DNA of 64,000 bases. It comes from JAJDNH01 sp964552395. GTDB lineage: Bacteria > Acidobacteriota > Thermoanaerobaculia > Thermoanaerobaculales > Sulfomarinibacteraceae. Under the pieces are notes generated by a model, which saw nothing but the letters and a program-made list of their open reading frames with translations, was not told the DNA's origin and did not search any database. A program made the position numbers and the translations under genes. The DNA is taken from positions 69,746 to 133,745 of the forward strand of contig CAZKGM010000006.1 in assembly GCA_964552395.1 (NCBI GenBank), given 5' to 3'. Below, piece by piece: positions 25,081 through 33,640 of the stretch (the stretch's first letter is position 1; every line of letters begins with the position of its first letter).

Positions 25081-26466
25081 CTAGTCTGCAGGCACTCTGG
25101 CCCGACGCCGAGCCCCGCGACTACGTCCGTCTTCGGCAGGAAGCTCGATGCCGAGCGCCTTCACTCTGCGGAAGAAGGTCGAGCGATGCATCCCCAGCTC
25201 GCGGGCGGCGGCAACCCGGTTGTTCCGGTTGCGGCGAAGAGCCTCGGCGATGACCTCGGCCTCGGCGATTCGCACCGCAGAACGGACGTCCATCTGTACC
25301 ACCACCCGACCACGCAGATGCTCCGGCAGATGGTGGGGCTCGATGCGTTCGTCCTGGCAGATGACGAAGGCATGCTCGATGGCGTTCTCCAGCTCGCGCA
25401 CGTTCCCCGGCCAGTCATGGGCGGCGAGCAGCGCAATGGCCTCCGCGCTCAGCCCCTCGACGCGCCGTCCCTGCCGCCGATTGAGCCGAGCCACGAAATG
25501 GTCGGCGAGCAGTGGGATGTCCTCGCGCCGCCGTCGTAAGGGTGGCAGCTCCAGGCGCATGACGTTGATTCTGTAGTACAGGTCCTCGCGAAAGCCGTCA
25601 TCGAGGACCAACGCACGGAGATCGCGGTTGGTGGCGGCAATCACCCGCACGTCGGCGTCAACAGGACCAGTGCCACCAAGGGGCTCAAAACGGTGCTCCT
25701 CGAGGACGCGCAGCAGTTTCACCTGGACAGCGGTGCTGATCTCGCCGATCTCATCCAGTAACAGGGTGCCGCCTTGCGCACGGGCAAAGCGTCCGGGGCG
25801 ATCGCGGCGAGCGTCGGTATACGCTCCTGCACGGACGCCGAACAGCTCGGATTCGAGCAGCGTCTCCGGAACCGCCGCGCAGTTCACCGCCACGAACGGC
25901 GCCGCCCGCCGACGGCTCTCGCCATGAATCGCTCGGGCAAGGAGCTCCTTGCCGGTGCCCGTCTCCCCCTCGATGAGCACGGTACAGTCACTGTCCGCAA
26001 CGGCGGGCAGGATTTCGAGAATGTTGCGCATCGTACGGCTGCAGCTGATCAGGTCGCCGATCGCGAACCGGCCCTCGAGCTCCTGCCGGAGCACCTCGAC
26101 CAGCGTCAGGTCACGGAACGTCTCGGCTCCACCAATGACAGTGCCCTCCGGATCGCGCAGGAGCGCGGTGGAGACAGAGATGGGGATACGCCGGCCGTGA
26201 CCGTCAACAATGAAACAGGGTTGGTTGATGATGGGGCGGCCGCTTTCCAGGGTACGCTGGAGGGCGCAGGCTCCCTCGCACAAGCTGGCCCGAAAGACCT
26301 CGGCGCAGCGCCGTCCGATTGCCTCATCGCGGCTGATCCCGGTGATTTCCTCGGCGGCGCGGTTGAACGACGTGATGCACCAGTCGCCATCGACGGTGAA
26401 CACGCCGTCCGAAATGCTCTCGAGAATGCTCTCGGTTGCTTCGCCATACCGTAGACGCCCCGCCAA
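25081..26466 (-). CDS. PAS-sigma-54-activating transcriptional regulator
   Basis: 461 aa enhancer-binding protein that activates sigma-54 RNA polymerase. The N-terminal PAS domain (about 10-125) contains cysteines C54, C63 and C67 (C-x8-C-x3-C, in FRASLCEGACAL) and C84, suggesting a metal, heme or redox sensor. The AAA+ domain has Walker A GETGTGKE 167-174, the sigma-54 contact loop GAYTDA 214-219 (a variant of GAFTGA), and Walker B GGTLLLDEIG 232-241. A Fis-type helix-turn-helix ends the protein (ARELGMHRSTFFRRV). It has no receiver domain, so it is not a classical two-component partner. It lies convergent to the sigma-54 operon it may control. Confidence 0.93.
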   Translation of the reverse strand: MAGRLRYGEATESILESISDGVFTVDGDWCITSFNRAAEEITGISRDEAIGRRCAEVFRASLCEGACALQRTLESGRPIINQPCFIVDGHGRRIPISVSTALLRDPEGTVIGGAETFRDLTLVEVLRQELEGRFAIGDLISCSRTMRNILEILPAVADSDCTVLIEGETGTGKELLARAIHGESRRRAAPFVAVNCAAVPETLLESELFGVRAGAYTDARRDRPGRFARAQGGTLLLDEIGEISTAVQVKLLRVLEEHRFEPLGGTGPVDADVRVIAATNRDLRALVLDDGFREDLYYRINVMRLELPPLRRRREDIPLLADHFVARLNRRQGRRVEGLSAEAIALLAAHDWPGNVRELENAIEHAFVICQDERIEPHHLPEHLRGRVVVQMDVRSAVRIAEAEVIAEALRRNRNNRVAAARELGMHRSTFFRRVKALGIELPAEDGRSRGARRRARVPAD

Positions 26467-26867
26467 CGCGTCTCCTTTCTGTCGTCTCGGGCAGGTCTTA
26501 AGGCCGTCGAACGCCGGGCCGCGCAGGCGCCGCCCTCAATAGGAACATCGGGTGACGCCGCGTTGGAGTCAACCTGCAGTTGTCCAGCATCACTTACGCG
26601 CGGTGCCAACTCGTCTAGGCGAAAGGCCCTCCAGGGCGTATTGCCGACGAGGAAGGGCACCAGCTGAACCGAGGCGTCAAGCTGGTGGAGATCGGAAGAC
26701 CAACGGGAACATGCCGGCCCCGACAGAGTGTTGTGGTAGGAAACCGCTGGGTGCGGGGTTGCTCCTGGCAGGCCTTGTCGATGCGAATGGCAGACCGGCG
26801 GGTCAGCCCCAAGCGAAGGACGGCGTCCGACCACCTCGTTCGGCCGGACGGGAGAGGAGAAACGAAG
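26467..26867 (+). other. Divergent intergenic region
   Basis: About 400 bp between the sigma-54 activator (leftward) and the exported protein gene (rightward). No convincing short gene is seen. It contains one candidate sigma-54 element (26749) and no copy of the GTCGC-N6-GCGAC repeat. Confidence 0.5.
26749..26764 (+). promoter_or_regulatory. Weak sigma-54 promoter candidate
   Basis: TGGGTGCGGGGTTGCT. GG and GC are 10 bases apart and TTGCT matches, but the -24 block is TGGGTG rather than TGGCAC. The predicted start is about 90 bp upstream of ATG 26868. Confidence 0.3.
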
Positions 26868-27776
26868 ATGAGAGGCATGAGAGCGCTGGGCATCGGATCT
26901 CTGGTCCTCGCGGCCATGCTCCTGATGGTCCTGCCGGTTTCGGCGGGGCTGTACTTCGAGCAAAGCGTGACCACCGAGGGGCACGGGCGTGGCATGGAGA
27001 TGAAGATCAAGGGCTGGGCAGAGTCCGGCAAGGCCAAGATCCTCTACGAGGACAGCAACAACCCGATCCTGCACAAGGGCGACTACCTCCTGACCCTCGA
27101 CGGAGGGAAGACGGTCTATCTGATCGACCCGGAAAAGAAGACCTACTCGAAGTGGAGCATGGAAGAGCTGTTCGCCTTCATGAACCGTCTCGGCCAGTCG
27201 ACCGGCGGCATGGTCAAGATCGACTTCCAGGATCCTCACAGCCAGACGCTGGTCACCGAGCCGGGCGGCACCGTCCTCGGTCACTCGACAACGCACTACA
27301 AGTGGAAGTCGGGCTTCACAATGGACATGAAGGTGGCCTTCATGCACACCAGGGACCGCCTCGACACCGTGACGGACGCGTGGGTGACGAAGGACGTCTT
27401 CGATCCGGGCCTGTTCTCCTGGCTCCGCGCCACGGTGCCGACGACCGGAGATCCCGACCTGGACAAGATCCTGAAGACCAACACCCGAGTCATGGGCCAC
27501 GGTCTCCTGCTCAAGATGAACCAGACCACCATCACGACCAACAAGAAGGGCAAGCAACGGACATCGACGACGCACTTCGAGGTCACCAAGCTGGTCCAGA
27601 AGAACGTCGACGACTCGATCTTCGCCATGCCGTCCGGATACTCCGAAGCTCCACTACTACCTGAGATGGGCGCTTCACCGGATCAGGGCGGCAACGGCAA
27701 GGGACACGGATCTCAGGACGAGGAACACAAGAGCCCCATGAACTCGCTCAAGAGCCTCTTCGGCAAGAAGCACTAG
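26868..27776 (+). CDS. Exported protein of unknown function (DUF4412-like)
   Basis: 302 aa. An N-terminal signal peptide (MRGMRALGIGSLVLAAMLLM, cleavage after VSAG) leads to the periplasm or outside. The mature part has the alternating beta pattern LYFEQSVTTEG, MEMKIKGWAESGKAKILYE, DYLLTLDGGKTVYLIDPEKK and THYKWKSGFTMDMKV, resembling outer-membrane-lipoprotein-like folds grouped as DUF4412. The Lys-rich C-terminal tail (KSLFGKKH) is unusual. ATG 26868 was chosen because the signal peptide starts there and GGAGAGGAGAAACGA lies upstream. It is convergent with the subtilisin gene. Confidence 0.65.
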   Translation: MRGMRALGIGSLVLAAMLLMVLPVSAGLYFEQSVTTEGHGRGMEMKIKGWAESGKAKILYEDSNNPILHKGDYLLTLDGGKTVYLIDPEKKTYSKWSMEELFAFMNRLGQSTGGMVKIDFQDPHSQTLVTEPGGTVLGHSTTHYKWKSGFTMDMKVAFMHTRDRLDTVTDAWVTKDVFDPGLFSWLRATVPTTGDPDLDKILKTNTRVMGHGLLLKMNQTTITTNKKGKQRTSTTHFEVTKLVQKNVDDSIFAMPSGYSEAPLLPEMGASPDQGGNGKGHGSQDEEHKSPMNSLKSLFGKKH

Positions 27777-27835
27777 GCCCGCCTGGGGAAGGACCGCGGG
27801 AGGTTCTGACGGGCCAGACGGCACGCGCTCCTCAT

Positions 27836-27854
27836 GGATGCGCTTCGCGCATCC
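27836..27854. terminator. Hairpin between convergent genes
   Basis: GGATGCGC-TTC-GCGCATCC, an 8-bp perfect stem between the two convergent genes at 27776 and 27982. No T-run follows on either strand, so termination is only possible, not shown. Confidence 0.35.
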
Positions 27855-27981
27855 TCACCTGACGAAAGCAGAAGACTGGAAGAGCAAGGTTGGGAGGACG
27901 CTGCAATGGGATCGAGATGCACGAGCGCGTCGCACGCCCACTGCACGCGCAACGACCCGGAGTGACGCCCGACCCCGCCGA

Positions 27982-30321
27982 CTACTTGACCACGACCGAG
28001 ACTGCCGCGCCCAGATCGAGCGCTGCGCCACCCCACGCTCCGTCCACCAGCGGCGCGCCGGCCTGCACCAATATCTGACGCACGATCGAGGGTGACACTG
28101 TAGGATCGAGGCTCCTGATGAGCGCCGCCCCCGCGGCCGCGAACGGCGCCGCCATCGAGGTCCCGGACGAGGTGCCGAACTGCCCCTCATCCAGCGCGCC
28201 GTAAACGTTCTCGCCCGGGGCTGCCAGCGGCACCCTCGGGCTCCTGTTGGCGAACGTCGCCAGGCCAGTGCCCCCAGCGTTGAGCGCCGTGACCGCTAGC
28301 ACGTTGCTGTCGGTGGCCGGAAAGGAGAGCGTGGTCGCGGCGTCGTTGCCCGCCGAGGCCACAACCACGATCCCCATCGACTCGGCTCGCTCGAGCAGCA
28401 GATCGACCACGCTGGACCGTGCGTGGTAGGTCAACGACAGGTTGATCACGCTGACACCCCGGCTGATGGCGTCCGCCAACGCCAGCGCGAGCGAGAACGC
28501 AGTCCCGCCCCCGTCATCGTCGAGCACCCGGTACGGCAGGATCTCAGCGCCGGGAGCAGCGAGGGCCACGATCGAGGCGACGAACGTTCCATGCCCGGCG
28601 GCCTCGTCCACCAGGCCATCCCCGTCCTCGTCGATGCCGTCACGGGTTTCCCACGGCGAAGTGTCGCCGTCGATCAGATCCAGTCCGCCCGCCAGGATGC
28701 GTCCGGCGAGCACCTGGCTGCACGGATCCACGCCGGTGTCCATGACTGCAACCACCACACCGCTGCCGTCGGCATTGGTGAGGGCTGGCGCCAGGTCGAT
28801 CTGCGCCACCGCTGCCTGCCCGCGGTACTTCTGCTGGGTCGGGAACCGGTCTACGACTGGAAACCGCTTGCGGGAGGTCTCGGGGTCGCGGAAACGATAG
28901 TTGGGCTCAATGGCAAGGACGTCCGGATCGGCCTTGACTGCAGCAAGCAGCTGATCGGTCAGCTCGTCCTGCCACCGGAAGAGAACCCCAAAAGTTCCAA
29001 TCGTTCCGATGACTTTGGCGCCGTAACGGGCCGCCACCAAGTCGGGATTGGCGCCATCCACGAGCACGAGGAGCGCCTCGTGGGGCTCGAACTCCTGGCC
29101 CTCGATGGTCGGCGGGGCCGGGTTCTCCGCCCGCACCGACCGCGCGAGCAGGTCGCCCGCCACGTTCAGGAGCGCCTCGACGTGAACGGTCCACCCCGGT
29201 TGAATGTCCGCCGCCGAGTCGGCATCACCCTCGAACCGAGTCGTTGGCTGCAGCGCAACGGTGCGGCCGTCGTCCAGAGACAGAGAGCTCGACGTGACTG
29301 AAATGACCGTGCCCTCGATCTCGCGGTATCCCTGGCCGGCGTCCTCCTCTCCCTGGAGCTCGATCTTCACGGCGACGTAGGTCCCGGCGCCGATGTAGGC
29401 GGCCTTGACCTCCACGAACTGCCCCGCGCGGAGGTCGGAGTATGCGTAAAGCGGGCCCTCGTAGGCGGTCGAGGCCGTGACCCGATAGATCCGTCCGTCA
29501 TCGAGAGAGAAGCCCTCGGGCGGCAGCATCCCGGTGACCAGTCCCTCGGCGTCAAACTCGACGTCGCCGTCGCACGAGCTGCATCCACCTCCATCTCCGC
29601 CGCCTTCATCGCCACCCCCATCGCCCCCGTCGCCCCCGTCGCCCTCGTGGAGCTCGACCTCCGTGGCCGTCATGACCGTGGCCTCGAGCTGCCCGCGCGC
29701 GGTCACCGAGTCCCCGACGGAAAGAGCTGCAAGCGACTCGACGTTCTTGAAAACGGTTCCCTCCGTTACCAGAACCTGGTAGTCCTCGGCCTCCTGGATG
29801 CGGAGGGAAAAGCCGTCCTCGGCCACGGCCGTGACCACACCTTCGAGAGAGGTCTCCGACTCGAGCGCGAGCGACCTGAGGTTGCCGGCCGTGGCGGCAC
29901 TTTCGGTTCCGGCAACGCCGGCCTTATCCATTGCCCCCGACGCTGACAGGCCGGCCAGCGACGCGACCGCCTGAGTACACAGCGGCGGTTGCGCCGGCGC
30001 GCGGCCGGCGGCCCGCCGCGCCACGCTGACATGGGTGGCGTGCACGATCGTCAGAGTCAAGCCTGCCTCCGCCGTACCGACCGCGCGCACCACGTCGCCA
30101 AGGGCGATCCGCGGTCCGAACCACTGCGTGCGGGCGTCGATGTGGAGGGTCGTCCCACCTTCCAGGTCAACCTCGGTCGGGAGATGCAGCGCCGTCACCC
30201 TCCCTTCGAGCGTCACCGCGGATGAGAGCTGATGCTCGCGGAGGGATGTGGCACCTGCTGAGGCGGCGAGTATGACGCCGGCCAGGGCAACGGCCAGGGT
30301 CGTGGCACGGCTGCGTTTCAT
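27982..30321 (-). CDS. Secreted subtilisin-like protease with DUF5666-type repeats
   Basis: 779 aa with a signal peptide (MKRSRATTLAVALAGVILAASAG). Residues about 35-400 hold several small beta-barrel repeats resembling DUF5666 (patterns such as LSLDDGRTVALQPTTRFEG), separated by a Gly/Asp linker with a CSSC motif. A propeptide-like segment (about 410-500) precedes the S8 catalytic domain, where D528 (VMDTGVD), H577 (GHGTFVAS) and S722 (GTSSGTSMAAP) form an intact triad. The ATG overlaps the stop of the TPR-CHAT gene by 4 nt, so the two proteases are co-translated. The role is probably extracytoplasmic proteolysis. The target is unknown. Confidence 0.88.
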   Translation of the reverse strand: MKRSRATTLAVALAGVILAASAGATSLREHQLSSAVTLEGRVTALHLPTEVDLEGGTTLHIDARTQWFGPRIALGDVVRAVGTAEAGLTLTIVHATHVSVARRAAGRAPAQPPLCTQAVASLAGLSASGAMDKAGVAGTESAATAGNLRSLALESETSLEGVVTAVAEDGFSLRIQEAEDYQVLVTEGTVFKNVESLAALSVGDSVTARGQLEATVMTATEVELHEGDGGDGGDGGGDEGGGDGGGCSSCDGDVEFDAEGLVTGMLPPEGFSLDDGRIYRVTASTAYEGPLYAYSDLRAGQFVEVKAAYIGAGTYVAVKIELQGEEDAGQGYREIEGTVISVTSSSLSLDDGRTVALQPTTRFEGDADSAADIQPGWTVHVEALLNVAGDLLARSVRAENPAPPTIEGQEFEPHEALLVLVDGANPDLVAARYGAKVIGTIGTFGVLFRWQDELTDQLLAAVKADPDVLAIEPNYRFRDPETSRKRFPVVDRFPTQQKYRGQAAVAQIDLAPALTNADGSGVVVAVMDTGVDPCSQVLAGRILAGGLDLIDGDTSPWETRDGIDEDGDGLVDEAAGHGTFVASIVALAAPGAEILPYRVLDDDGGGTAFSLALALADAISRGVSVINLSLTYHARSSVVDLLLERAESMGIVVVASAGNDAATTLSFPATDSNVLAVTALNAGGTGLATFANRSPRVPLAAPGENVYGALDEGQFGTSSGTSMAAPFAAAGAALIRSLDPTVSPSIVRQILVQAGAPLVDGAWGGAALDLGAAVSVVVK
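29563..29645 (-). repeat. Gly/Asp-coding low-complexity stretch
   Basis: Tandem GGN-GAN codons inside the subtilisin gene encode a Gly-Asp-rich linker before CSSCDG. Such a tract can vary in length between strains. Confidence 0.6.
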
Positions 30322-33041
30322 GACGTCTCCCAAGGTCTCATGTCGCCGTAGAGATGGAAGATTCCCCACGACGCCGGATGTGGGTCCAGCTCCGTGACGG
30401 CGGTCACGGCTTCGCGGTAGGCGCGCGCCGGATCGCCGGCGTCGCGCAGGCTGCGGTGTAGCTCGGTTCCGAATGTAAAGGCGACCTCGTCCCGCACCGC
30501 CCCGGTCGCCCCGACCACTGTCCGGACCCCGCCCGCGACCAGGGCCTGCAGGAACCCTGCGTAGTGATCTCCGCCCCGCGCTCCAATCCGCAAGCCGGAG
30601 CACACGCCGAAGGTCACCACGTGTGCCGAGAGGCGCGTGGCGGCAACGTCGTGTACGGTCACGTAGCCGTCGCTCAGCCGGAGACCTGAGGCCGACGGGG
30701 AGCCATCGAGAAACACGGCGTGCCCGGCAAGATGGACCATTTCATAGTTGGTCAGGAGGGCGAGGAACCCGCTCCGCCCAACCGTCTCCACCACCTTGGC
30801 GTCCGGAAGAACCTGCCGCAGCCGTCGGATCTCCTCCCCGACTAACGGCAGCCCCTCGTCAGACGCTCCGCTCAGCGCCACTGATTGCGGTCTTCGGGGG
30901 GAATGGCACAGCAGCCGGACGGCCGCTGCCGCCCCGGGCACCAGCGTGAACGGCCCCTGAGTCCCCAGCCGTCCCGCACCGGGGACCGGCAGAGCCGCCC
31001 ACGGGAGGTGGTAGAGGCCGTCCTGGGGCGCCAGCCACAGCGGCCCCTCTCCGGAAGCGGCGATAGGGCCGAGCAGCAGCTCGCTCAGACGCTGCAGGCG
31101 TTGATCGAAGACGCGCCGCGAAGCGGTACGGGCGCCGTCAGCCGCCCAGGCGTCCGCGTCGAGGTGAAATCGGGCCGAGGCCACGAGCCGCCGGATCTCC
31201 CCGGCAACGCCGCGCCGGCGTTCCACTTGCAAGGAACCTGACGAGACGGCGAAGATCACCAGGTCGTCCCGCCCCAGGAAGTACTCCAGGTAGCGGCTGC
31301 CGTGCGGCAGGAGCTGGGCGAGCTCGTCGATGACATCCGTCCCGCGGCCGAGGCCCGGCCTGAGCTCGGGGTGACGGCGAGCCAGCTCTGTTTCCACCTT
31401 CCGGAGCTCGTCGTCGAGAGCACGAATGGCGCCGGCAGCCCTCAGGCCCGAGCGCCGCAGCCTTCGCTCACTGTCGCCCTCGGCCTCGCGCAGCAGCGCG
31501 GAGAGGCGGCGCCTGAGCTCCTTCCAGCGTCGGATCTGCGGATCGTCTCCCCTGTCCGCACGGCGGCCGAGCTCGTTGACCAGCCAGCCGGTTCTCATCC
31601 TATTCGCCACCTCGAGAGCCCTCTTGCGGTCACTCGTGCGGCCGCGGTCCAGAAGCTGCGTCAGCAGATCGACGTAGACCTCTCCGCGAAGCGAGAGGAA
31701 CGCCTGCTGGTCCGCAGCCGCCGCCAGGCGACCGTTGAGGAGATCGGCGTAGTGCGCCGCCCTCGTCAATGCGGCGATCGCGCGGTCCGGCTTACATCTG
31801 CCAACCGTGTGCCATGCGATCAGCTTCGCCCACGGCGAAGCACGACGCGCCACCACGACCTCCCGTGCCAGCTTCAGGGCCGTCTCGCGGCGACCCCACT
31901 CGAGGGCGCGGCGGGCCGCCCAGGCAAGGGCGACCCAGCCCCTTCGCCGTAGGCCCGCCTTCTGGAGACGACGAGCGGCACCGGCCACGGCCCGAGGATC
32001 GCAGCTCGGGTCGAGCTGTGCGACATCACTCAGCAGCAGATCACGGGCGAGTGCGTAGCGGCCTCCGGAGAGCTCTCGAAAAGCGCGGCGCCACATGGCG
32101 ACCTCGCCCTCCGCCGCCGTCACCACTGCCTCCAGCCGCCGACCCCGCAGCACCTCTCTCTCCAACCCCGTCCCGTCTGCCACCAGCACCGCATGCGCCA
32201 GACGGCGGCGAGCGGCAGCGGGATCGCCGAGGCTGACCTCGGCCTCGGCAAGGTCGAGCTCAGCCACCACCTCCACGCCGACGTCGCCCGAGCTGCGCGC
32301 GGCTTCAGCCACCGCCTGCCAACGTGCCAAAGCCTCATCGACCCAGCCGGCGCTGAACTCGGCCTCGGCCCGGTTCAGCTGAGCCTGTAGCGCCACGGCG
32401 GACCACCCCCGATCGGTGGCCACCGATGCGATCCTGCCATACTCCGCCACCGCCTCTCGCAACCGCCCCTCCGCTACCCAGACATTGGCCAGGTTGGCCT
32501 CGGTCACCAGGCGCCGGAGCGATCCCGCGGGGAGCGTGCGGCAAGCCCGCCGCCACAGTCCGCGGGCCGTCGCCACCCGGTCCGCGGCGTCCTCGGCACA
32601 GCCCAGGTTGATCAGGACGGCAGCGCTTCTCTCGTTGTCGTTGCGAGCGCCAAAGCTGCCCCGTAGCCGCCCCGCGAGGGTACGCGCCTGCCGGAGGTTC
32701 AGCCGCTCGCCGTACAGATCGATCAGGGGAAGAGCCGCGCGGTCCGCCTGCTCGACAAGGCCACGGCGGCGGAAGATCCGTGCCGCTGTGCCGAGGTGCC
32801 TCTCGGCAGCCTCCGCCTCCCCAGCGAGGTAGAACGCGATGCCAGCCGCCCAATCCACCCAGCCGCTCAGCTCCGCCGGGGCATTCCCGGAAAGGTCTCT
32901 CGCCCATTGCCGCGCCTCGCCGGGCTGACGTCGAACCAGCTCCTCGGCGAAACGCCGCAGGGCTTCACCGGCCGCTTGCGGATCGCCCTCGTCGAGGGCA
33001 CGCCGCACGAGCGGCGGCAAACCGACGCTTCTAGCTGTCAT
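30318..33041 (-). CDS. TPR-CHAT caspase-like protease
   Basis: 907 aa, soluble, no signal. Residues about 1-530 are helical TPR-type repeats (for example YLAGEAEAAERHLGTAARIF and AEAEFSAGWVDEALARWQAV). The C-terminal about 300 residues are a CHAT domain, a caspase-fold peptidase, with the catalytic dyad H774 in VHLAGHAVFL and C814 in TFGVCSGLR. The end YREAVTAVTELDPHPASWGIFHLYGD is the usual CHAT tail. ATG 33041 overlaps the zinc-finger gene by 11 nt, and the stop overlaps the subtilisin start (ATGA). It is encoded with an ECF sigma and putative anti-sigma, so a regulatory cleavage role is plausible but inferred. The frame continues upstream to 33545, but that is antisense-like sequence. Confidence 0.88.
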   Translation of the reverse strand: MTARSVGLPPLVRRALDEGDPQAAGEALRRFAEELVRRQPGEARQWARDLSGNAPAELSGWVDWAAGIAFYLAGEAEAAERHLGTAARIFRRRGLVEQADRAALPLIDLYGERLNLRQARTLAGRLRGSFGARNDNERSAAVLINLGCAEDAADRVATARGLWRRACRTLPAGSLRRLVTEANLANVWVAEGRLREAVAEYGRIASVATDRGWSAVALQAQLNRAEAEFSAGWVDEALARWQAVAEAARSSGDVGVEVVAELDLAEAEVSLGDPAAARRRLAHAVLVADGTGLEREVLRGRRLEAVVTAAEGEVAMWRRAFRELSGGRYALARDLLLSDVAQLDPSCDPRAVAGAARRLQKAGLRRRGWVALAWAARRALEWGRRETALKLAREVVVARRASPWAKLIAWHTVGRCKPDRAIAALTRAAHYADLLNGRLAAAADQQAFLSLRGEVYVDLLTQLLDRGRTSDRKRALEVANRMRTGWLVNELGRRADRGDDPQIRRWKELRRRLSALLREAEGDSERRLRRSGLRAAGAIRALDDELRKVETELARRHPELRPGLGRGTDVIDELAQLLPHGSRYLEYFLGRDDLVIFAVSSGSLQVERRRGVAGEIRRLVASARFHLDADAWAADGARTASRRVFDQRLQRLSELLLGPIAASGEGPLWLAPQDGLYHLPWAALPVPGAGRLGTQGPFTLVPGAAAAVRLLCHSPRRPQSVALSGASDEGLPLVGEEIRRLRQVLPDAKVVETVGRSGFLALLTNYEMVHLAGHAVFLDGSPSASGLRLSDGYVTVHDVAATRLSAHVVTFGVCSGLRIGARGGDHYAGFLQALVAGGVRTVVGATGAVRDEVAFTFGTELHRSLRDAGDPARAYREAVTAVTELDPHPASWGIFHLYGDMRPWETS

Positions 33042-33627
33042 CACCTTCGCCGATGAGAAGGGACAGCAGGTCGATCCTGTGCTCGTGAAGCCACCAGGTC
33101 CCGCGGTAGACACCACCGGCGACGTGGTCGAGGTGGAACTCGCCCAGATTGTCGATCTCTCCCTCGGCCGCCGCCCCGGACTCCTGCCCCAGCACGACCC
33201 TGCCGCTGCCGGCCGGTTCTCCCCGTTTGTCCGTGATCTGACCGTGGACGTCGAACCGCGAGCCGCCCTGGGGCAGTACCTGCAGCACCACGCGGTACGG
33301 TCCCGCCTCGAAGTCGAACATCTGGGCCGCCCCAGCCGGTCCGCGAACCGCGGCGAATGCCGGCTCGGCGGCCGACGACGACCGCAGGCGCCCGGTCCAA
33401 GTCTGGCGCCGGGAACCCGGCCCGAGCTCACGAAACAGCGAGCGAAGGAGGTGGAGCTCCCGGGCATCGGTCTGCTCACGCTCGAGCTCATCGAGGTCGG
33501 CGAGCAGAGATTCCCAGCGAGCGAGGTCCTGCCGGCACCTTCCACATCCAGCCAGATGCTCCCGCTCGGCCTCCGACCCTTTTCCGCCGAGGACCGCCAG
33601 AGCTCGCTCGTCGCTGAGGTGTGTCAT
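33031..33627 (-). CDS. Soluble zinc-finger putative anti-sigma factor
   Basis: 198 aa. The N-terminus MTHLSDERAL leads to a zf-HC2-type H24-x3-C28-x2-C31 (HLAGCGRC), the signature of zinc-binding anti-sigma domains. A helical linker (about 35-75) is followed by an all-beta domain resembling a carboxypeptidase-regulatory/Ig-like fold (YRVVLQVLPQGGSRFDVHGQ, then GEPAGSGRVVLG). There is no transmembrane helix, unlike most anti-ECF factors. Tandem ATGs at 33630 and 33627 follow GGAAGGGA. The gene starts about 10 bp after the sigma stop, and its 3' end overlaps the CHAT gene. Confidence 0.75.
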   Translation of the reverse strand: MTHLSDERALAVLGGKGSEAEREHLAGCGRCRQDLARWESLLADLDELEREQTDARELHLLRSLFRELGPGSRRQTWTGRLRSSSAAEPAFAAVRGPAGAAQMFDFEAGPYRVVLQVLPQGGSRFDVHGQITDKRGEPAGSGRVVLGQESGAAAEGEIDNLGEFHLDHVAGGVYRGTWWLHEHRIDLLSLLIGEGDDS

Positions 33628-33640
33628 CATTCCCTTCCAC

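Noticed and set aside
26106..27575. 489-codon frame on the minus strand across the sigma-54 activator start
   Set aside because: It crosses the activator N-terminus in another frame and the exported-protein gene in antisense. No motifs.
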